This document shows, piece after piece, positions 31,626 through 42,697 of a stretch of 64,000 nt of DNA. The notes below the pieces were generated by a model. The model was not told the origin of the DNA, did not search any database, and worked only from the letters and a program-made list of their open reading frames with translations. Made by a program: the position numbers and the translations under genes. The stretch is from positions 930,001-994,000 of the forward strand of contig NZ_LT907782.1 in assembly GCF_900206265.1 (NCBI RefSeq), given 5' to 3'. Numbering within the stretch: position 1 is the stretch's first letter; every line of letters begins with the position of its first letter. The stretch is from Nitrosomonas ureae (GTDB lineage: Bacteria; Pseudomonadota; Gammaproteobacteria; Burkholderiales; Nitrosomonadaceae).

Positions 31626-31860
31626 AATCGCAAGTTTACCAATCCATTGAAGAGTTACAACATGAGGGGATAAATGGATAGTGTTACAACAGCACGCGTA
31701 CTCATCAGAGCAAGATGCTATGAGCGCACGCCAATGCAAACTTTAATTGACGCAAAGGAGGTATGGGACAATAAAATCGCTGCCTTGAATAATTGAATTT
31801 GATCTAACAGGCACATCATCAAACCGGATAACTGTCAGATCAGGTCTGAATTGCTATATT

Positions 31861-32295
31861 TTATTCTAAAAAAATCATCATCTTGACATGGGGAATTCCC
31901 GCTTCAATAAATTTTTCTGCAGAAACTTGCTGAAATCCAAATTTTTCATAAAACTTAACTGCGTTAATTTGCGCATTAAGCATTGCTTTTTGCATCTGAC
32001 GCCTCCTTAATTCCTCTAATATTTTTTTCAGCATCGCACTGCCATACCCTTTACCTCGCCATTCTTTCAATACAGCCATTCTCCCGATATGTCCGTCTGG
32101 CAATAGTCTTCCAGTTCCTACTGCCTCTCCGTGATTATTAAATACCAGAAAATGCGTACTGATAATATCAAACTCATCCCATTCTAAATCTACTGGAACC
32201 TGCTGTTCAAGAATAAAAACTGTTGTTCGAATATTTCGTAGAGTTAGAGTTTCCGTTTCCCAATCTACGACACGTACGAGATGATCGCATCGCAT
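31861..32295 (-). CDS. GNAT-family N-acetyltransferase
   Basis: 144-aa acyl-CoA-dependent N-acetyltransferase fold. The acetyl-CoA loop is in VLKEWRGKGYGSAML (about 75-90), with the upstream strands AVGTGRLLPDGHIGRMAV and C-terminal NAVKFYEKFGF. Substrate is unknown. It follows purA by 24 bp, so probably ends that operon. The right repeat of the IS481 remnant ends 8 bp beyond its stop; the C-terminus still looks natural. Confidence 0.85.
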   Translation of the reverse strand: MRCDHLVRVVDWETETLTLRNIRTTVFILEQQVPVDLEWDEFDIISTHFLVFNNHGEAVGTGRLLPDGHIGRMAVLKEWRGKGYGSAMLKKILEELRRRQMQKAMLNAQINAVKFYEKFGFQQVSAEKFIEAGIPHVKMMIFLE

Positions 32296-32319
32296 TTTTA
32301 TAACAATTTATTAAGAAAC

Positions 32320-33642
<1,323 letters not shown>

Positions 33643-33656
33643 TTAAACCCAAGAAA

Positions 33657-34808
33657 TTAAATCTCTTTAATTATCCATTTCCCATCAAGCAACACTAATT
33701 GTCTGTCACAAACTATAAATTCATCCTTTTGTTCTGGCAATTCCATAACTACAATATGTCCTGCTTTACGTAATTGCTGAATCATACCTTCCAGTCTCTT
33801 ATCCTTCTTCTCAAAAGGCGCTCGTATTCCTTTGGGATATTTTTTAGGTTTTACTAATCTGGATAATTCTCTTAAATCCATACTAAAACCAGTTGCCGGT
33901 CGTGCCCGCCCAAAGGTTTTCCCTATTTCATCGTAGCGTCCACCGAGGGCAATAGCACTTGAACATCCTCTCGCATATGCAGCAAATACCATTCCTGTAT
34001 GATAATGATACCCCCGCAAATCAGCTAAATCGAATGCAACGCTCCCCACTACTGGCTTCAGCTCTTTTTCAACCATACCAAGTTCATTCAATGCAGTTCT
34101 AATTACTGGATAGTCAGGCAGTCGCGCCATCGCATCGACCAGAATCTTTTTATCACCATAAAGCTCAGGTAATAAGAGCAATGCCTCACGAATACCTTTT
34201 TTCAGCTTTAAGCACAATTCCTGTAACGTTGAAATATCTTTTGCCTGTAGAACCGAAAATAATTCGGCCTCAAGTTCTCGTGATATTCCAGCACCTTTTA
34301 TTAGTCCACGAAAAACAGCTACATGACCGAGATCCAGATGAATTTCATTTATATGAGAAACCGACAAGCACTCCAGCATAAGACGTTGCACTTCCAAATC
34401 ACTCTCCAATCCTGAGTGACCATATAGCTCAGCACCAATTTGCAAGGGTTCACGGGTTTGTGTTATTCCTGATGGAATCGTATGTAGTACACTATTGACA
34501 TAGCAGAGTCGTGTTATACCGTTAAAATTCAATAAATGTGCATCAATTCTTGCCACTTGAGGTGTCATATCAGCGCGCAATCCCATCATTCGTCCACTTA
34601 ACTGATCGATAACCTTAAATGTTTGCAGATTCATATCACTGCCACTACCAGACAGTAATGACTCTACGTATTCTAATAAAGGTGGTATAACTTGCTGGTA
34701 ACCATGCGTCAGCAGTAAATCAAGAATCTGCCGACGCGTTACCTCAATATGCAATGCTTCTGCTGGCAATATATCTTCAACATATTCTGGGAGCAACCAA
34801 TTATGCAT
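33657..34808 (-). CDS. hisZ: ATP phosphoribosyltransferase regulatory subunit
   Basis: HisRS-like paralogue that activates short-form HisG in histidine synthesis, 383 aa. It has the class II synthetase core (PPLLEYVESL, MGLRADMTPQVAR, ALGGRYDEIG) but lacks the full HisRS C-terminal anticodon domain. The start MHNWLLPEYVEDILPAEA fits the family. Followed by purA. HisG itself is elsewhere. Confidence 0.94.
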   Translation of the reverse strand: MHNWLLPEYVEDILPAEALHIEVTRRQILDLLLTHGYQQVIPPLLEYVESLLSGSGSDMNLQTFKVIDQLSGRMMGLRADMTPQVARIDAHLLNFNGITRLCYVNSVLHTIPSGITQTREPLQIGAELYGHSGLESDLEVQRLMLECLSVSHINEIHLDLGHVAVFRGLIKGAGISRELEAELFSVLQAKDISTLQELCLKLKKGIREALLLLPELYGDKKILVDAMARLPDYPVIRTALNELGMVEKELKPVVGSVAFDLADLRGYHYHTGMVFAAYARGCSSAIALGGRYDEIGKTFGRARPATGFSMDLRELSRLVKPKKYPKGIRAPFEKKDKRLEGMIQQLRKAGHIVVMELPEQKDEFIVCDRQLVLLDGKWIIKEI

Positions 34809-34848
34809 GCTAAGACTGACAAAGCGTCAGAGGGAAGTGAAAAATGAT

Positions 34849-35034
34849 TTAAGTTATGACGACAAGTAGTATTAATCCGATCAACATTGAAGTTAATCCT
34901 ATGAAACGCAATTGATTATCATTGGTCTCAATTAACTTCCTGAATGCTTCTCTCCAAGTATCCGGAGATAAAAATGGCAACATTCCCTCTAGAATTAACA
35001 CCAGTGCAACTGCATTTAAGAAATTTTCCCACAT
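34849..35034 (-). CDS. DUF2065 small membrane protein
   Basis: 61 aa with two hydrophobic helices (about 5-22 and 43-60) separated by PDTWREAFRKL, the pattern of DUF2065 proteins. These commonly sit between hflC and hisZ/purA in proteobacteria, as here. Function is unknown; a link to the HflKC membrane complex is only suggested by position. Confidence 0.8.
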   Translation of the reverse strand: MWENFLNAVALVLILEGMLPFLSPDTWREAFRKLIETNDNQLRFIGLTSMLIGLILLVVIT

Positions 35035-35098
35035 GTATGATAACTCCTGCTTAATTACGCATTCATAATATCTTCAATGAGAAGCATAAAAAAATGAT

Positions 35099-35241
35099 AG
35101 GCTCTGCCACAAAATAGAATAAACAATAGCTTCTATTCTCAGAATTTCTGCATAAGCATCCACCATTATTAAATCCACGCACGCCTCAGTGAAAATACAT
35201 TAGGACGCTAAATTGTATCTATTTGTAATAAAACAGAGCCT
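35099..35241. repeat. 8-bp inverted repeats flanking a gene-free segment
   Basis: AGGCTCTG (35099-35106) and CAGAGCCT (35234-35241) are exact inverted copies 143 bp apart, filling most of the gap between hflC and the DUF2065 gene (35035-35268). The segment holds no ORF. It could be a small MITE remnant or chance; no target duplication is visible. Confidence 0.3.
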
Positions 35242-35268
35242 TAACTAATTCTACAAGAGCATATATTA

Positions 35269-36144
35269 CTATTTACTAACTGCAGGATTTTTTAAATATT
35301 TAAAGAAATCGGAGGTGGGCTCAAGAACCATCATATCCCCCTTATTCTTGAACGACTGCTTATAAGCATCAATACTACGCCAGAAGGCATAAAATTCAGA
35401 ATCTTTCTGAAATGCAGCTGCATAGATTGCAGCAGCCTGGCTATCACCATCACCCATTGTTTTTTGGGCTTCCCGATAGGCCTCAGCTAATATAATTTCT
35501 CTTTGTTTATCCGCGTCAGCACGAATTTTCTCCGATTCAGCAGCACCGGTTGAACGTAATTCATTTGCTACTCGTTTTCGTTCTGCCTCCATACGCCTAT
35601 ATACCGATTCACTCACTTCTTGTGGAAGATCCACACGTTTTAGGCGTACATCAACAACTTCCACTCCAATGGATCGAGCATCATTATCCGCTTTTTGACG
35701 CATAATCTCCATAATTACATCACGCTCACCCGAAACCACATCGTGAACCGTACGATTACCAAATTCATCACGCAAACTTGCATTGATGGTTTGAGCTAAC
35801 CGTGTTTGAGCTAATCCTTCATCTCCTCGTACGCTGATATAATATTGTTTCACATCCACGATACGCCATTTTACAAACAAATCTACTAAAACGTTCTTTT
35901 TCTCAGAAGTAATAAATCGTTCCGGCTCTTCAGTGTCCATTGTCAGAATACGCTTCTCAAAAAAACGTACATTTTGTGCAATTGGAATTTTAAAATATAA
36001 ACCTGGATCGGTTTTAACATCGATCACTTCCCCAAGTTGAAATAAAATTGCCTGCTGACGCTCATCAACAATATAAATTGCCGAACTGCCCAGAAAGAAA
36101 ATTGCAATAATGATGCCTGAGAATACTGATGTAAAACTTTTCAT
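35269..36144 (-). CDS. hflC: HflC, subunit of the HflKC membrane complex
   Basis: 291-aa SPFH/prohibitin-domain protein that, with HflK, forms a periplasm-facing cage around the FtsH protease and modulates it. It has an N-terminal membrane helix (about 5-25), the SPFH domain to about 190, and a helical region (VYRRMEAERKRVANELRSTG). It directly abuts hflK (0 bp). Confidence 0.96.
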   Translation of the reverse strand: MKSFTSVFSGIIIAIFFLGSSAIYIVDERQQAILFQLGEVIDVKTDPGLYFKIPIAQNVRFFEKRILTMDTEEPERFITSEKKNVLVDLFVKWRIVDVKQYYISVRGDEGLAQTRLAQTINASLRDEFGNRTVHDVVSGERDVIMEIMRQKADNDARSIGVEVVDVRLKRVDLPQEVSESVYRRMEAERKRVANELRSTGAAESEKIRADADKQREIILAEAYREAQKTMGDGDSQAAAIYAAAFQKDSEFYAFWRSIDAYKQSFKNKGDMMVLEPTSDFFKYLKNPAVSK

Positions 36145-37323
36145 TTATCTTATCTCCCGTTCGCGACTACGAAAAGATTCTCGTGCTCGTAAACTGCTAT
36201 CAGGTGTTGTTTCCTGTACTGCAGGTGATGTAGGGGCCGGTGAAACCGAAGTTGATCCGCTTATATTAATGAGTTTATCGAGCGGCAAATACAGAAGATT
36301 ATTACCGTTCTTCTGATCAACAACAATTTTACTCGTATTAGAAAGCACTTGCTGCATCATATCCAAATATAAACGCTCGCGTGTAACGTTTGGTGCTTTA
36401 CTATATTCAGTAAGAATCTGTTCAAAACGACTGGCATCACCCTCAGCGCTTACAATAACACGCTGCTTATACCCTTCAGATTCTTGAATTAGTCGAGCCG
36501 CATTACCGGCTGCTCTTGGTATGACATCATTTGCATACGCCTGCCCCTCATTTTTCTGCCGCTCTCTATCTTGACCTGCTTTTACTGCATCATCAAATGC
36601 AGCTTGGACTTGTTCAGGCGGCTGTGCATTCTGCATCGTCACTCTGCTAATCAAAATACCAATTTCATATCGATCAAGTATTTTTTGCATCAGCTGTGTT
36701 GCATTGGCTGCCACTTGTTCGCGTCCTTCATAAAGAACAAAATCCATTTTACTTTTACCTATGACTTGCCTGATTGCAGTCTCAGCTGCTTGAAGTACAG
36801 CTTCATCGGGGTTTCTATTGTTGAATAGAAAATCCTCTGGATCATTCAATATATACTGTACTGCAAACTGAATATCGATAATGTTTTCATCGTCTGTTAA
36901 CATTAATGCTTCGCGTAGCACCTTGCTTCTTACATTGTTCCGGTAGCCAATTTCAACTGTCCGGACCTGACTGACATTCACAACTTCCACTCTCTCAACC
37001 GGATAGGGAAAGTGCCAACGTAATCCTGCTGATGATGTATCGACATATTGACCAAATCGCAATACCACACCTCTATGGCCCTCATCGACAATATAAAAGC
37101 CACTACCTAACCACACCACAACCAACAAACCAAGGATTAGTATAATGCTTCCACTACTCTGCGGCTTAGATCCTTGAGTACGCGGCCCATCATCACCACC
37201 TCCGCTTTTTTTTTGCCCAAACATGTCATTGATTTTTTTATTGAAATTCCGCAACACGTCATCTAAATCTGGTGGACCAGAATCGCCTTTATTTTTTCCC
37301 CATTGTGGATCATTTAATCCCAT
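36145..37323 (-). CDS. hflK: HflK, subunit of the HflKC membrane complex
   Basis: 392-aa partner of HflC. A Gly/Asp-rich cytoplasmic N-terminus (MGLNDPQWGKNKGDSG) is followed by one membrane helix (about 60-82) and an SPFH domain with VDEGHRGVVLRFG. The start at 37323 has AGGA at 6-nt spacing; earlier in-frame starts run into hflX. The true start still lies close behind the hflX stop. Confidence 0.95.
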   Translation of the reverse strand: MGLNDPQWGKNKGDSGPPDLDDVLRNFNKKINDMFGQKKSGGGDDGPRTQGSKPQSSGSIILILGLLVVVWLGSGFYIVDEGHRGVVLRFGQYVDTSSAGLRWHFPYPVERVEVVNVSQVRTVEIGYRNNVRSKVLREALMLTDDENIIDIQFAVQYILNDPEDFLFNNRNPDEAVLQAAETAIRQVIGKSKMDFVLYEGREQVAANATQLMQKILDRYEIGILISRVTMQNAQPPEQVQAAFDDAVKAGQDRERQKNEGQAYANDVIPRAAGNAARLIQESEGYKQRVIVSAEGDASRFEQILTEYSKAPNVTRERLYLDMMQQVLSNTSKIVVDQKNGNNLLYLPLDKLINISGSTSVSPAPTSPAVQETTPDSSLRARESFRSREREIR

Positions 37324-37343
37324 AATCATTCCTGTTTGTTCGT

Positions 37344-38516
37344 TCAAAAAAAATCTTGTACAGAAGCACAATCTCGAAGCCCATTATTTATTTCCATTGA
37401 TTCTTTATTCAGTTTTTTGGAGTTTTCTAAGATTGTTTCTGTCAACGCCTGCCTTACAAACTCAACTCCCTCGCCTGTTTCTGCGCTTAAACGAATGCGT
37501 GATATTCTACCATATTCATCACGTACGCAACCTGCACTGCGTAAGGTTGCGTCGATTAAGTCAATTTTGTTGAAAATCAAGATCTGTGGAATAACATCAG
37601 CGCCAATTTCTTTTAATATTTTATTAACTTCTTTAATTTGCTCGTCACTATTGGAGTTACTAGCATCTATCACATGAAGCAATAAATCAGCCTGCACGGT
37701 TTCTTCGAGTGTTGCACGAAATGCAGCTATCAATGTATGCGGCAATTCCCGGATAAACCCCACTGTATCCGAGATAACTACAGTACTGCCTTCTTCAATG
37801 AATAATTTACGTGTTGTTGTATCTAGTGTAGCAAATAGCTTATCAGCAGCATACGATTGTGCACGGGTTAATTTGTTGAAGAACGTTGATTTACCTGCAT
37901 TAGTATAACCAACAATAGACACCGTGAGTGAGTTTGATCTTCGCCTAGATCGTCTTTGAACATTTCGTTGACACTGCAGATCCGAAAGTTTTTCCTTAAG
38001 TAATTTTACTCGCTTTTTAATTAATCTCCGATCCGTTTCCAGTTGAGTCTCGCCAGGTCCACGTAAACCTATACCGCCTTTCTGTCTTTCAAGATGGGTC
38101 CATCCGCGCACAAGACGTGTTAAAAGATATTCCAGCTGAGCCAATTCAACTTGCAGCATTCCTTCATGACTGTGAGCTCGCCGGGCAAAAATGTCAAGAA
38201 TCAGATTCGTGCGATCAATAACATTACAATTTAAACGCAAAGATAGGTTTCGTTGCTGTGCTGGGGACAGATCATGATTAAATATAACCAACCCAGCCTC
38301 TGTCTGCTGCATCACTCGCACGATTTCCTCAACTTTACCCCTTCCAATATATGTTGTGGAATCAGGGCGGGATCGCTTTCCCGTCACAATTGCAACAACC
38401 TCAAGCTTATCGCTGGAAGCTAACAGTTGCAACTCTAACAAACTGTCTTGATGAGTACCGCAGCCGAAATCGACACCCACCAAAATTGCTGTATCGGATG
38501 CTATTAATTTATTCAT
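37344..38516 (-). CDS. hflX: ribosome-associated GTPase HflX
   Basis: Ribosome-splitting/rescue GTPase of about 390 aa. The N-terminal HflX domain (STTYIGRGKVEEI), a linker (GGIGLRGPGETQLETDRR) and the G domain (GYTNAGKSTFFN, DTVGFIRELP, NKIDL) appear in order. ATG at 38516 is preferred over the in-frame TTG two codons earlier. Lies 14 bp after hfq in the conserved hfq-hflX-hflK-hflC operon. Confidence 0.95.
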   Translation of the reverse strand: MNKLIASDTAILVGVDFGCGTHQDSLLELQLLASSDKLEVVAIVTGKRSRPDSTTYIGRGKVEEIVRVMQQTEAGLVIFNHDLSPAQQRNLSLRLNCNVIDRTNLILDIFARRAHSHEGMLQVELAQLEYLLTRLVRGWTHLERQKGGIGLRGPGETQLETDRRLIKKRVKLLKEKLSDLQCQRNVQRRSRRRSNSLTVSIVGYTNAGKSTFFNKLTRAQSYAADKLFATLDTTTRKLFIEEGSTVVISDTVGFIRELPHTLIAAFRATLEETVQADLLLHVIDASNSNSDEQIKEVNKILKEIGADVIPQILIFNKIDLIDATLRSAGCVRDEYGRISRIRLSAETGEGVEFVRQALTETILENSKKLNKESMEINNGLRDCASVQDFF

Positions 38517-38530
38517 GCCCAATAGGCATA

Positions 38531-38776
38531 TCAGACATCGCGCGTTTCCACTGTTTCAACGGGAATAGTAACAGCTCTTGCAGGCACTACTGTAGAAATT
38601 GCGTGTTTGTATACCATTTGCGTAACCGAGTTTTTCAGCAACACTACATATTGATCGAATGAATCAATTTGTCCCTGTAGTTTAATACCATTCACTAAAT
38701 AAATGGATACTGGAATATGTTCTTTCCGTAATATATTTAGAAATGGATCTTGTAGTAACTGTCCCTTGTTACCCAT
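38531..38776 (-). CDS. hfq: RNA chaperone Hfq
   Basis: 81-aa Sm-like hexamer subunit that matches small RNAs to mRNA targets. It has the Sm1 motif ([25 protein letters not shown]) and Sm2 ([10 protein letters not shown]), followed by a short C-terminal tail of about 15 residues. The 272-bp upstream gap carries a predicted promoter and a 7-bp tandem repeat (see those entries). Confidence 0.97.
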   Translation of the reverse strand: MGNKGQLLQDPFLNILRKEHIPVSIYLVNGIKLQGQIDSFDQYVVLLKNSVTQMVYKHAISTVVPARAVTIPVETVETRDV

Positions 38777-38861
38777 AGGTAATTCCCTATTTTAATTATT
38801 CGTTATCGGAATGGTAACTCTACTTTATTTTTAAATGTAAATCTATATTAGATTTTACTCG

Positions 38862-38896
38862 TTCAGCATTCAGCATTCAGCATTCAGCATTCAGCA
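38862..38896. repeat. five tandem copies of a 7-bp unit upstream of hfq
   Basis: The heptamer TTCAGCA is repeated exactly five times (35 bp). It lies 86-120 bp upstream of the hfq start and overlaps the transcription start predicted from the adjacent promoter. A lone further copy is at 39020-39026. Units of this kind can gain or lose copies by slippage. Confidence 0.95.
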
Positions 38897-38901
38897 AAAA
38901 A

Positions 38902-38929
38902 GTTATATCAAATTAATTTGCCAATCCAA
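38902..38929 (-). promoter_or_regulatory. candidate hfq promoter
   Basis: TTGGAT (38924-38929) and TATAAC (38902-38907) on the minus strand are 16 nt apart. The start would fall at about 38895, inside the first repeat unit read by the polymerase, so the repeats would form the 5' end of the hfq mRNA. A GC-rich hairpin (GGCCGC/GCGGCC, about 38949-38980) lies further upstream, possibly ending ccp transcription. Confidence 0.45.
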
Positions 38930-39048
38930 TACTTTTATTCCACATTCAGGCCGCCCAGACTATGAATAATCCGAGCGGCCCGAACCCACTTTTTACACTT
39001 ATAATAGTCACACTAAAATTTCAGCAGTCTTCTGTTTGATTTCAACAA

Positions 39049-40041
39049 TTAGAATGGTACTGGCTTAGGGGTATTATTATTTGATGGTGGAAGAATGGGT
39101 AATTTAATTTCAGGCTGCACACCCGTTAGCGTTTTCAAAAAGGCGACAATACTATCAATTTCTTTCTTGTTGAAGTCGCGATCCAATTGTACTTTACCCA
39201 TTATTCTTACCGCATCTTCTAATGTGGTTACGGCGCCATCATGAAAATAGGGATAAGTTAATTCTATATTACGCAAAGTTGGTACTTTAAAGACATTTAA
39301 ATCAGTATCTTTTCCAGTAACTGCTTTTCGACCTTCCACCTTACTTTTTGTTTCATAAGGATGATGAACACCAAACTTCTGATACAGTGCACCTCCTACA
39401 GCTTTCCCATTATGACAACCAGTGCACCCACTACTTTTGAATAACGTATATCCTTCAAGTTCTTGCTGATTTAAAGCCTTTTTATCTCCTTCCAGCCATT
39501 TATCAAAACGAGATCCCGGAGTAACCAATGTATCTTCAAAAGCTGCAATTGCGGTGGTTATTCGATCAATATCAACTTGGTCTGAGCCAAACGCTTTCTC
39601 AAAATAGGTACGATATTGAGGAATCGATTGTATTACATCAACGGCAATTTTATGTGTCGAACCCATTTCTCCTGGATTTGCAATCGGCCCCCCGGCTTGC
39701 TCTTTTAAATCTTTAGCGCGCCCATCCCAAAATTGCGCCAAATTCATACTAGAATTTAATACAGTTGGAGCATTAATTGGTCCTTGATGCCATTTATGAC
39801 CGATAGAACTCGGAAGATTATCTGTTCCACCCATGCTCAAATTATGGCAAGAGTTGCAAGAAATAAATCCAGACATAGATAAACGCGGATCAAAAAATAA
39901 CATTTTCCCTAATTCAACCATATCAGCATTTTCAACTTTTGCAGGTTTAATAGGTTGGATAGGCTCATTGGCTGAGGTATTAACCGAAATGACAAGCATG
40001 CCAATCGATATAAGTGATGCAACAAGTATATGCATCTTCAT
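39049..40041 (-). CDS. di-haem cytochrome c peroxidase
   Basis: Periplasmic peroxidase that reduces H2O2 using cytochrome c, 330 aa. A signal peptide ends near NTSANE (residue 25). Two CxxCH haem sites are at Cys62-His66 and Cys206-His210. Segments FWDGRAKDLKEQAGGPI, GCTGCHNGKAVGG and PYFHDGAVTTLEDAV match the CcpA/MauG family. The start has GGGAG at good spacing. It is a single transcription unit. Such peroxidases are known from Nitrosomonas. Confidence 0.93.
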   Translation of the reverse strand: MKMHILVASLISIGMLVISVNTSANEPIQPIKPAKVENADMVELGKMLFFDPRLSMSGFISCNSCHNLSMGGTDNLPSSIGHKWHQGPINAPTVLNSSMNLAQFWDGRAKDLKEQAGGPIANPGEMGSTHKIAVDVIQSIPQYRTYFEKAFGSDQVDIDRITTAIAAFEDTLVTPGSRFDKWLEGDKKALNQQELEGYTLFKSSGCTGCHNGKAVGGALYQKFGVHHPYETKSKVEGRKAVTGKDTDLNVFKVPTLRNIELTYPYFHDGAVTTLEDAVRIMGKVQLDRDFNKKEIDSIVAFLKTLTGVQPEIKLPILPPSNNNTPKPVPF

Positions 40042-40214
40042 CGGTACTCTCCCTAATTTAATAATAAGCGGCTGTAATGGCGCAGCCGATTACGCCTGAT
40101 GAAAAGCTCACAGATGGAAAATTTTATTAAAAGATAAAACTAAACCATCCACTTCTATTTCTCTCAAATTTACAACAAAAGAATGATCCTAAGATACACT
40201 CATGTTAGATTTTT

Positions 40215-40775
40215 TTATTCATTCACTTCCAATTGATCAGTCAAAGCCTCTCTGCCAACCCCTGCCAAAGTATCCACATCATAATCAGCACATTGACAAG
40301 GATCTGTTTTTAACAGACGCGACAACTCCGTCAATGCTTGTTTATAAACTTTGCGTTTAAATTCCACAACCGAGTCTAACTCAACCCAATATTGATTCCA
40401 ACGCCAGGCATCAAATTCCGGATGGGTGCTTTGACGTAACGAAACATCGCTATCACGCCCAACCAATCGCAGCAAATACCAAATCTGCTTCTGCCCCTTA
40501 TAATTGCCACGCCATTCCCGTCTAATCCATCGATCAGGCACTTCATATCTCAGCCAATCACGTGTACGTCCAACAATTTCAACATGATTCGGACGCAATC
40601 CTATTTCTTCGCTCAGCTCTCGATACATAGCTTGCTCTGGACTTTCTCCAGACTTAATGCCTCCTTGTGGAAATTGCCAAGAATTCTGTCTAATACGTTT
40701 ACCCCAAAAAACTTCGTTTCTTGAATTTAAGAGAATAATACCAACGTTGGGACGATATCCATTACGGTCAATCAT
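40215..40775 (-). CDS. rppH: RNA pyrophosphohydrolase
   Basis: Nudix enzyme that converts 5'-triphosphate mRNA ends to monophosphate and so starts RNase E decay, 186 aa. The Nudix box spans [20 protein letters not shown] and the following IGL. The N-terminus [17 protein letters not shown] and the FPQGG motif are RppH-specific. It is divergent from proS, as is common in betaproteobacteria; the 212-bp gap between them (40776-40987) holds no gene. Confidence 0.95.
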   Translation of the reverse strand: MIDRNGYRPNVGIILLNSRNEVFWGKRIRQNSWQFPQGGIKSGESPEQAMYRELSEEIGLRPNHVEIVGRTRDWLRYEVPDRWIRREWRGNYKGQKQIWYLLRLVGRDSDVSLRQSTHPEFDAWRWNQYWVELDSVVEFKRKVYKQALTELSRLLKTDPCQCADYDVDTLAGVGREALTDQLEVNE

Positions 40776-40987
40776 ATGAACTGTTCATTTGACCCATCAA
40801 ATAAATGGATTTTTTCATACTTTACGATAGATTGAAAGTATTCATAACCCAAAAACAAAAACTCATGTCTTTTCATATACCTTGATTACCTAATCAAATC
40901 ACGAGCGCATAACTCATGGGATTACTGCACACTATCAACAAGCATTTCACGGTAAAATCATTATTTCTTATCATAATGGAATAGCTC

Positions 40988-42697
40988 ATGCGCGTCTCAC
41001 AATTTTTTGTTTCAACACTTAAAGAAGCACCCGCGGAAGCAGAGCTGATCAGCCACAAGCTTATGTTGCGCGCCGGATTGATCAAACGCCTTGGGAGTGG
41101 GCTATACACATGGATGCCACTGGGTTTGAGAGTATTAAGAAAAATCGAAAACATTATACGTGAAGAAATGAATAGCAGTGGCGCCGTAGAGATTTTAATG
41201 CCCGCTATACAACCTGCAGAATTATGGCAAGAAACTGGAAGATGGGACGTATTCGGTCTGCAAATGCTAAAAATCAAAGATCGCCATAAACATGATTTCT
41301 GTTTTGGCCCCACTCACGAAGAAATCATTACCGATACTGTACGCAAGGAAATCAAAAGTTATCGCCAGCTGCCGCTCAATTTCTATCAAATACAAACTAA
41401 ATTTCGCGATGAAATCAGACCCCGCTTTGGGGTTATGCGCGCACGCGAGTTTGTCATGAAAGATGCATACTCATTTCATACGAATGAAGATAGTTTAATG
41501 CAGACCTATCAACTCATGTATGAAACCTACAGCCGTATTTTTACTCGCATCGGATTGCAATTTCGCGCAGTCTCAGCTGATACGGGTGCTATAGGGGGCA
41601 GCGGCTCACATGAATTTCATGTCTTAGCGGATTCCGGCGAGGATGCAATTGCCTTCTGTCCTGATTCAGATTATGCGGCCAATATTGAATTGGCCAGTTC
41701 ACCAACACCTCCTCAAAGTCGCAGCATTCCCGATGGCAACATGCAAAAAATTGCCACCCCGGGTAAAAAGACTTGCACTGAAGTCGCAGAATTTTTGAAA
41801 ATTCCATTGAACAAAACCTTAAAAACACTCGCTGTAAAAACTAATGATCAAATATTCTTCTTATTATTACGTGGCGATCATCAATTGAACGAATTAAAAG
41901 TAAGGAAAATACCCTTTTTATCTGAATTTCAGTTAGCAAATGAAGAAGATATTCTAGATGAAACTGGCACGGTACCCGGATATATTGGTCCGGTCGGGTT
42001 AAATACCTGCGTGATTGCAGATCAAGCAGTTATAAATATGAGCAACTTTGTTTGCGGCGCAAATGAAGAAGGTTTTCACTTGATGCATGTCAATTTTGAT
42101 CGTGATCTCAAATTACCGGAATATGTTTTTGATATAAGAAATGTAGTTCCGGGTGATGCATCTCCTGATGGGAAAGGCATTTTAGAAATTTGCCGAGGAA
42201 TAGAAGTAGGGCATATTTTTCAATTACGCACGAAGTATTCTAAAATTATGAAAGCCACTTTTTTAGATGAATCCGGATGCACTCAATATATGGAAATGGG
42301 TTGTTACGGTATTGGTGTATCGCGTATTGTTGCTGCAGCCATCGAGCAAAACCACGATGAGTATGGCATTATTTTTCCGGCTGCAATAGCTCCGTTTCAG
42401 CTAGCAATAATTCCGATCGGCTTGCAGAAAAATCCTCAAGTAAAAGAAATCGTGGAAAAACTTTACCAACAATTCTTGGATGCACGCATAGAAGTACTTC
42501 TAGACGATCGAGATGAACGTCCCGGCGTCATGTTTGCTGATATGGAGCTAATGGGTATTCCACACCGGATAGTGATTGGAGAACGCGGGCTTAAACAATC
42601 GACTATTGAATATCAAGGCCGGAAAGATCGCTCTCCTGAAGCTATCTTTATTGATGAAATTTTTCCATTTATATTTACCAAACTATGCATAGATTAA
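40988..42697 (+). CDS. proS: prolyl-tRNA synthetase
   Basis: Class II aminoacyl-tRNA synthetase, bacterial type, 569 aa. Motif 2 ([21 protein letters not shown]) and motif 3 ([17 protein letters not shown]) are clear, with the INS editing domain between them (about 225-390) and the anticodon-binding C-terminus. The stop overlaps the next gene start by 13 bp. Confidence 0.97.
   Translation: MRVSQFFVSTLKEAPAEAELISHKLMLRAGLIKRLGSGLYTWMPLGLRVLRKIENIIREEMNSSGAVEILMPAIQPAELWQETGRWDVFGLQMLKIKDRHKHDFCFGPTHEEIITDTVRKEIKSYRQLPLNFYQIQTKFRDEIRPRFGVMRAREFVMKDAYSFHTNEDSLMQTYQLMYETYSRIFTRIGLQFRAVSADTGAIGGSGSHEFHVLADSGEDAIAFCPDSDYAANIELASSPTPPQSRSIPDGNMQKIATPGKKTCTEVAEFLKIPLNKTLKTLAVKTNDQIFFLLLRGDHQLNELKVRKIPFLSEFQLANEEDILDETGTVPGYIGPVGLNTCVIADQAVINMSNFVCGANEEGFHLMHVNFDRDLKLPEYVFDIRNVVPGDASPDGKGILEICRGIEVGHIFQLRTKYSKIMKATFLDESGCTQYMEMGCYGIGVSRIVAAAIEQNHDEYGIIFPAAIAPFQLAIIPIGLQKNPQVKEIVEKLYQQFLDARIEVLLDDRDERPGVMFADMELMGIPHRIVIGERGLKQSTIEYQGRKDRSPEAIFIDEIFPFIFTKLCID

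Larger units (their letters stand above)
30250..31790 (+). pseudogene. IS481-type transposase pseudogene
   Basis: Coding remains of the element's transposase. The N-terminal HTH is in frame from 30334 for about 50 residues (DTFYRYQAAVETDGVDALID). Later parts are scattered over three frames. An in-frame TAG follows KTIL at 31078, just before the IS200-type insertion. No functional product is possible. Confidence 0.75.
30137..31852 (+). mobile_element. IS481-family element, decayed and interrupted
   Basis: Near-perfect 20-nt terminal inverted repeats (30137-30156 and 31833-31852, 18 of 20 matching) bound a broken DDE transposase gene. Recognisable parts are MGFSRDTFYRYQAAVE (30334), QPAFGQVRVS, DRGTEYCG and LALNDIEHSKTK (about 30940-31020), CERFHKTIL (31050), and after the inserted element SIEELQHE and PMQTL (31640-31745). 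Many stops and frameshifts are present. It is split by an IS200/IS605-type insertion at about 31120-31625. Confidence 0.78.

Noticed and set aside
38862-38896. Possible CRISPR repeat
   Set aside because: The 7-bp units are contiguous without spacers; it is a simple tandem repeat.
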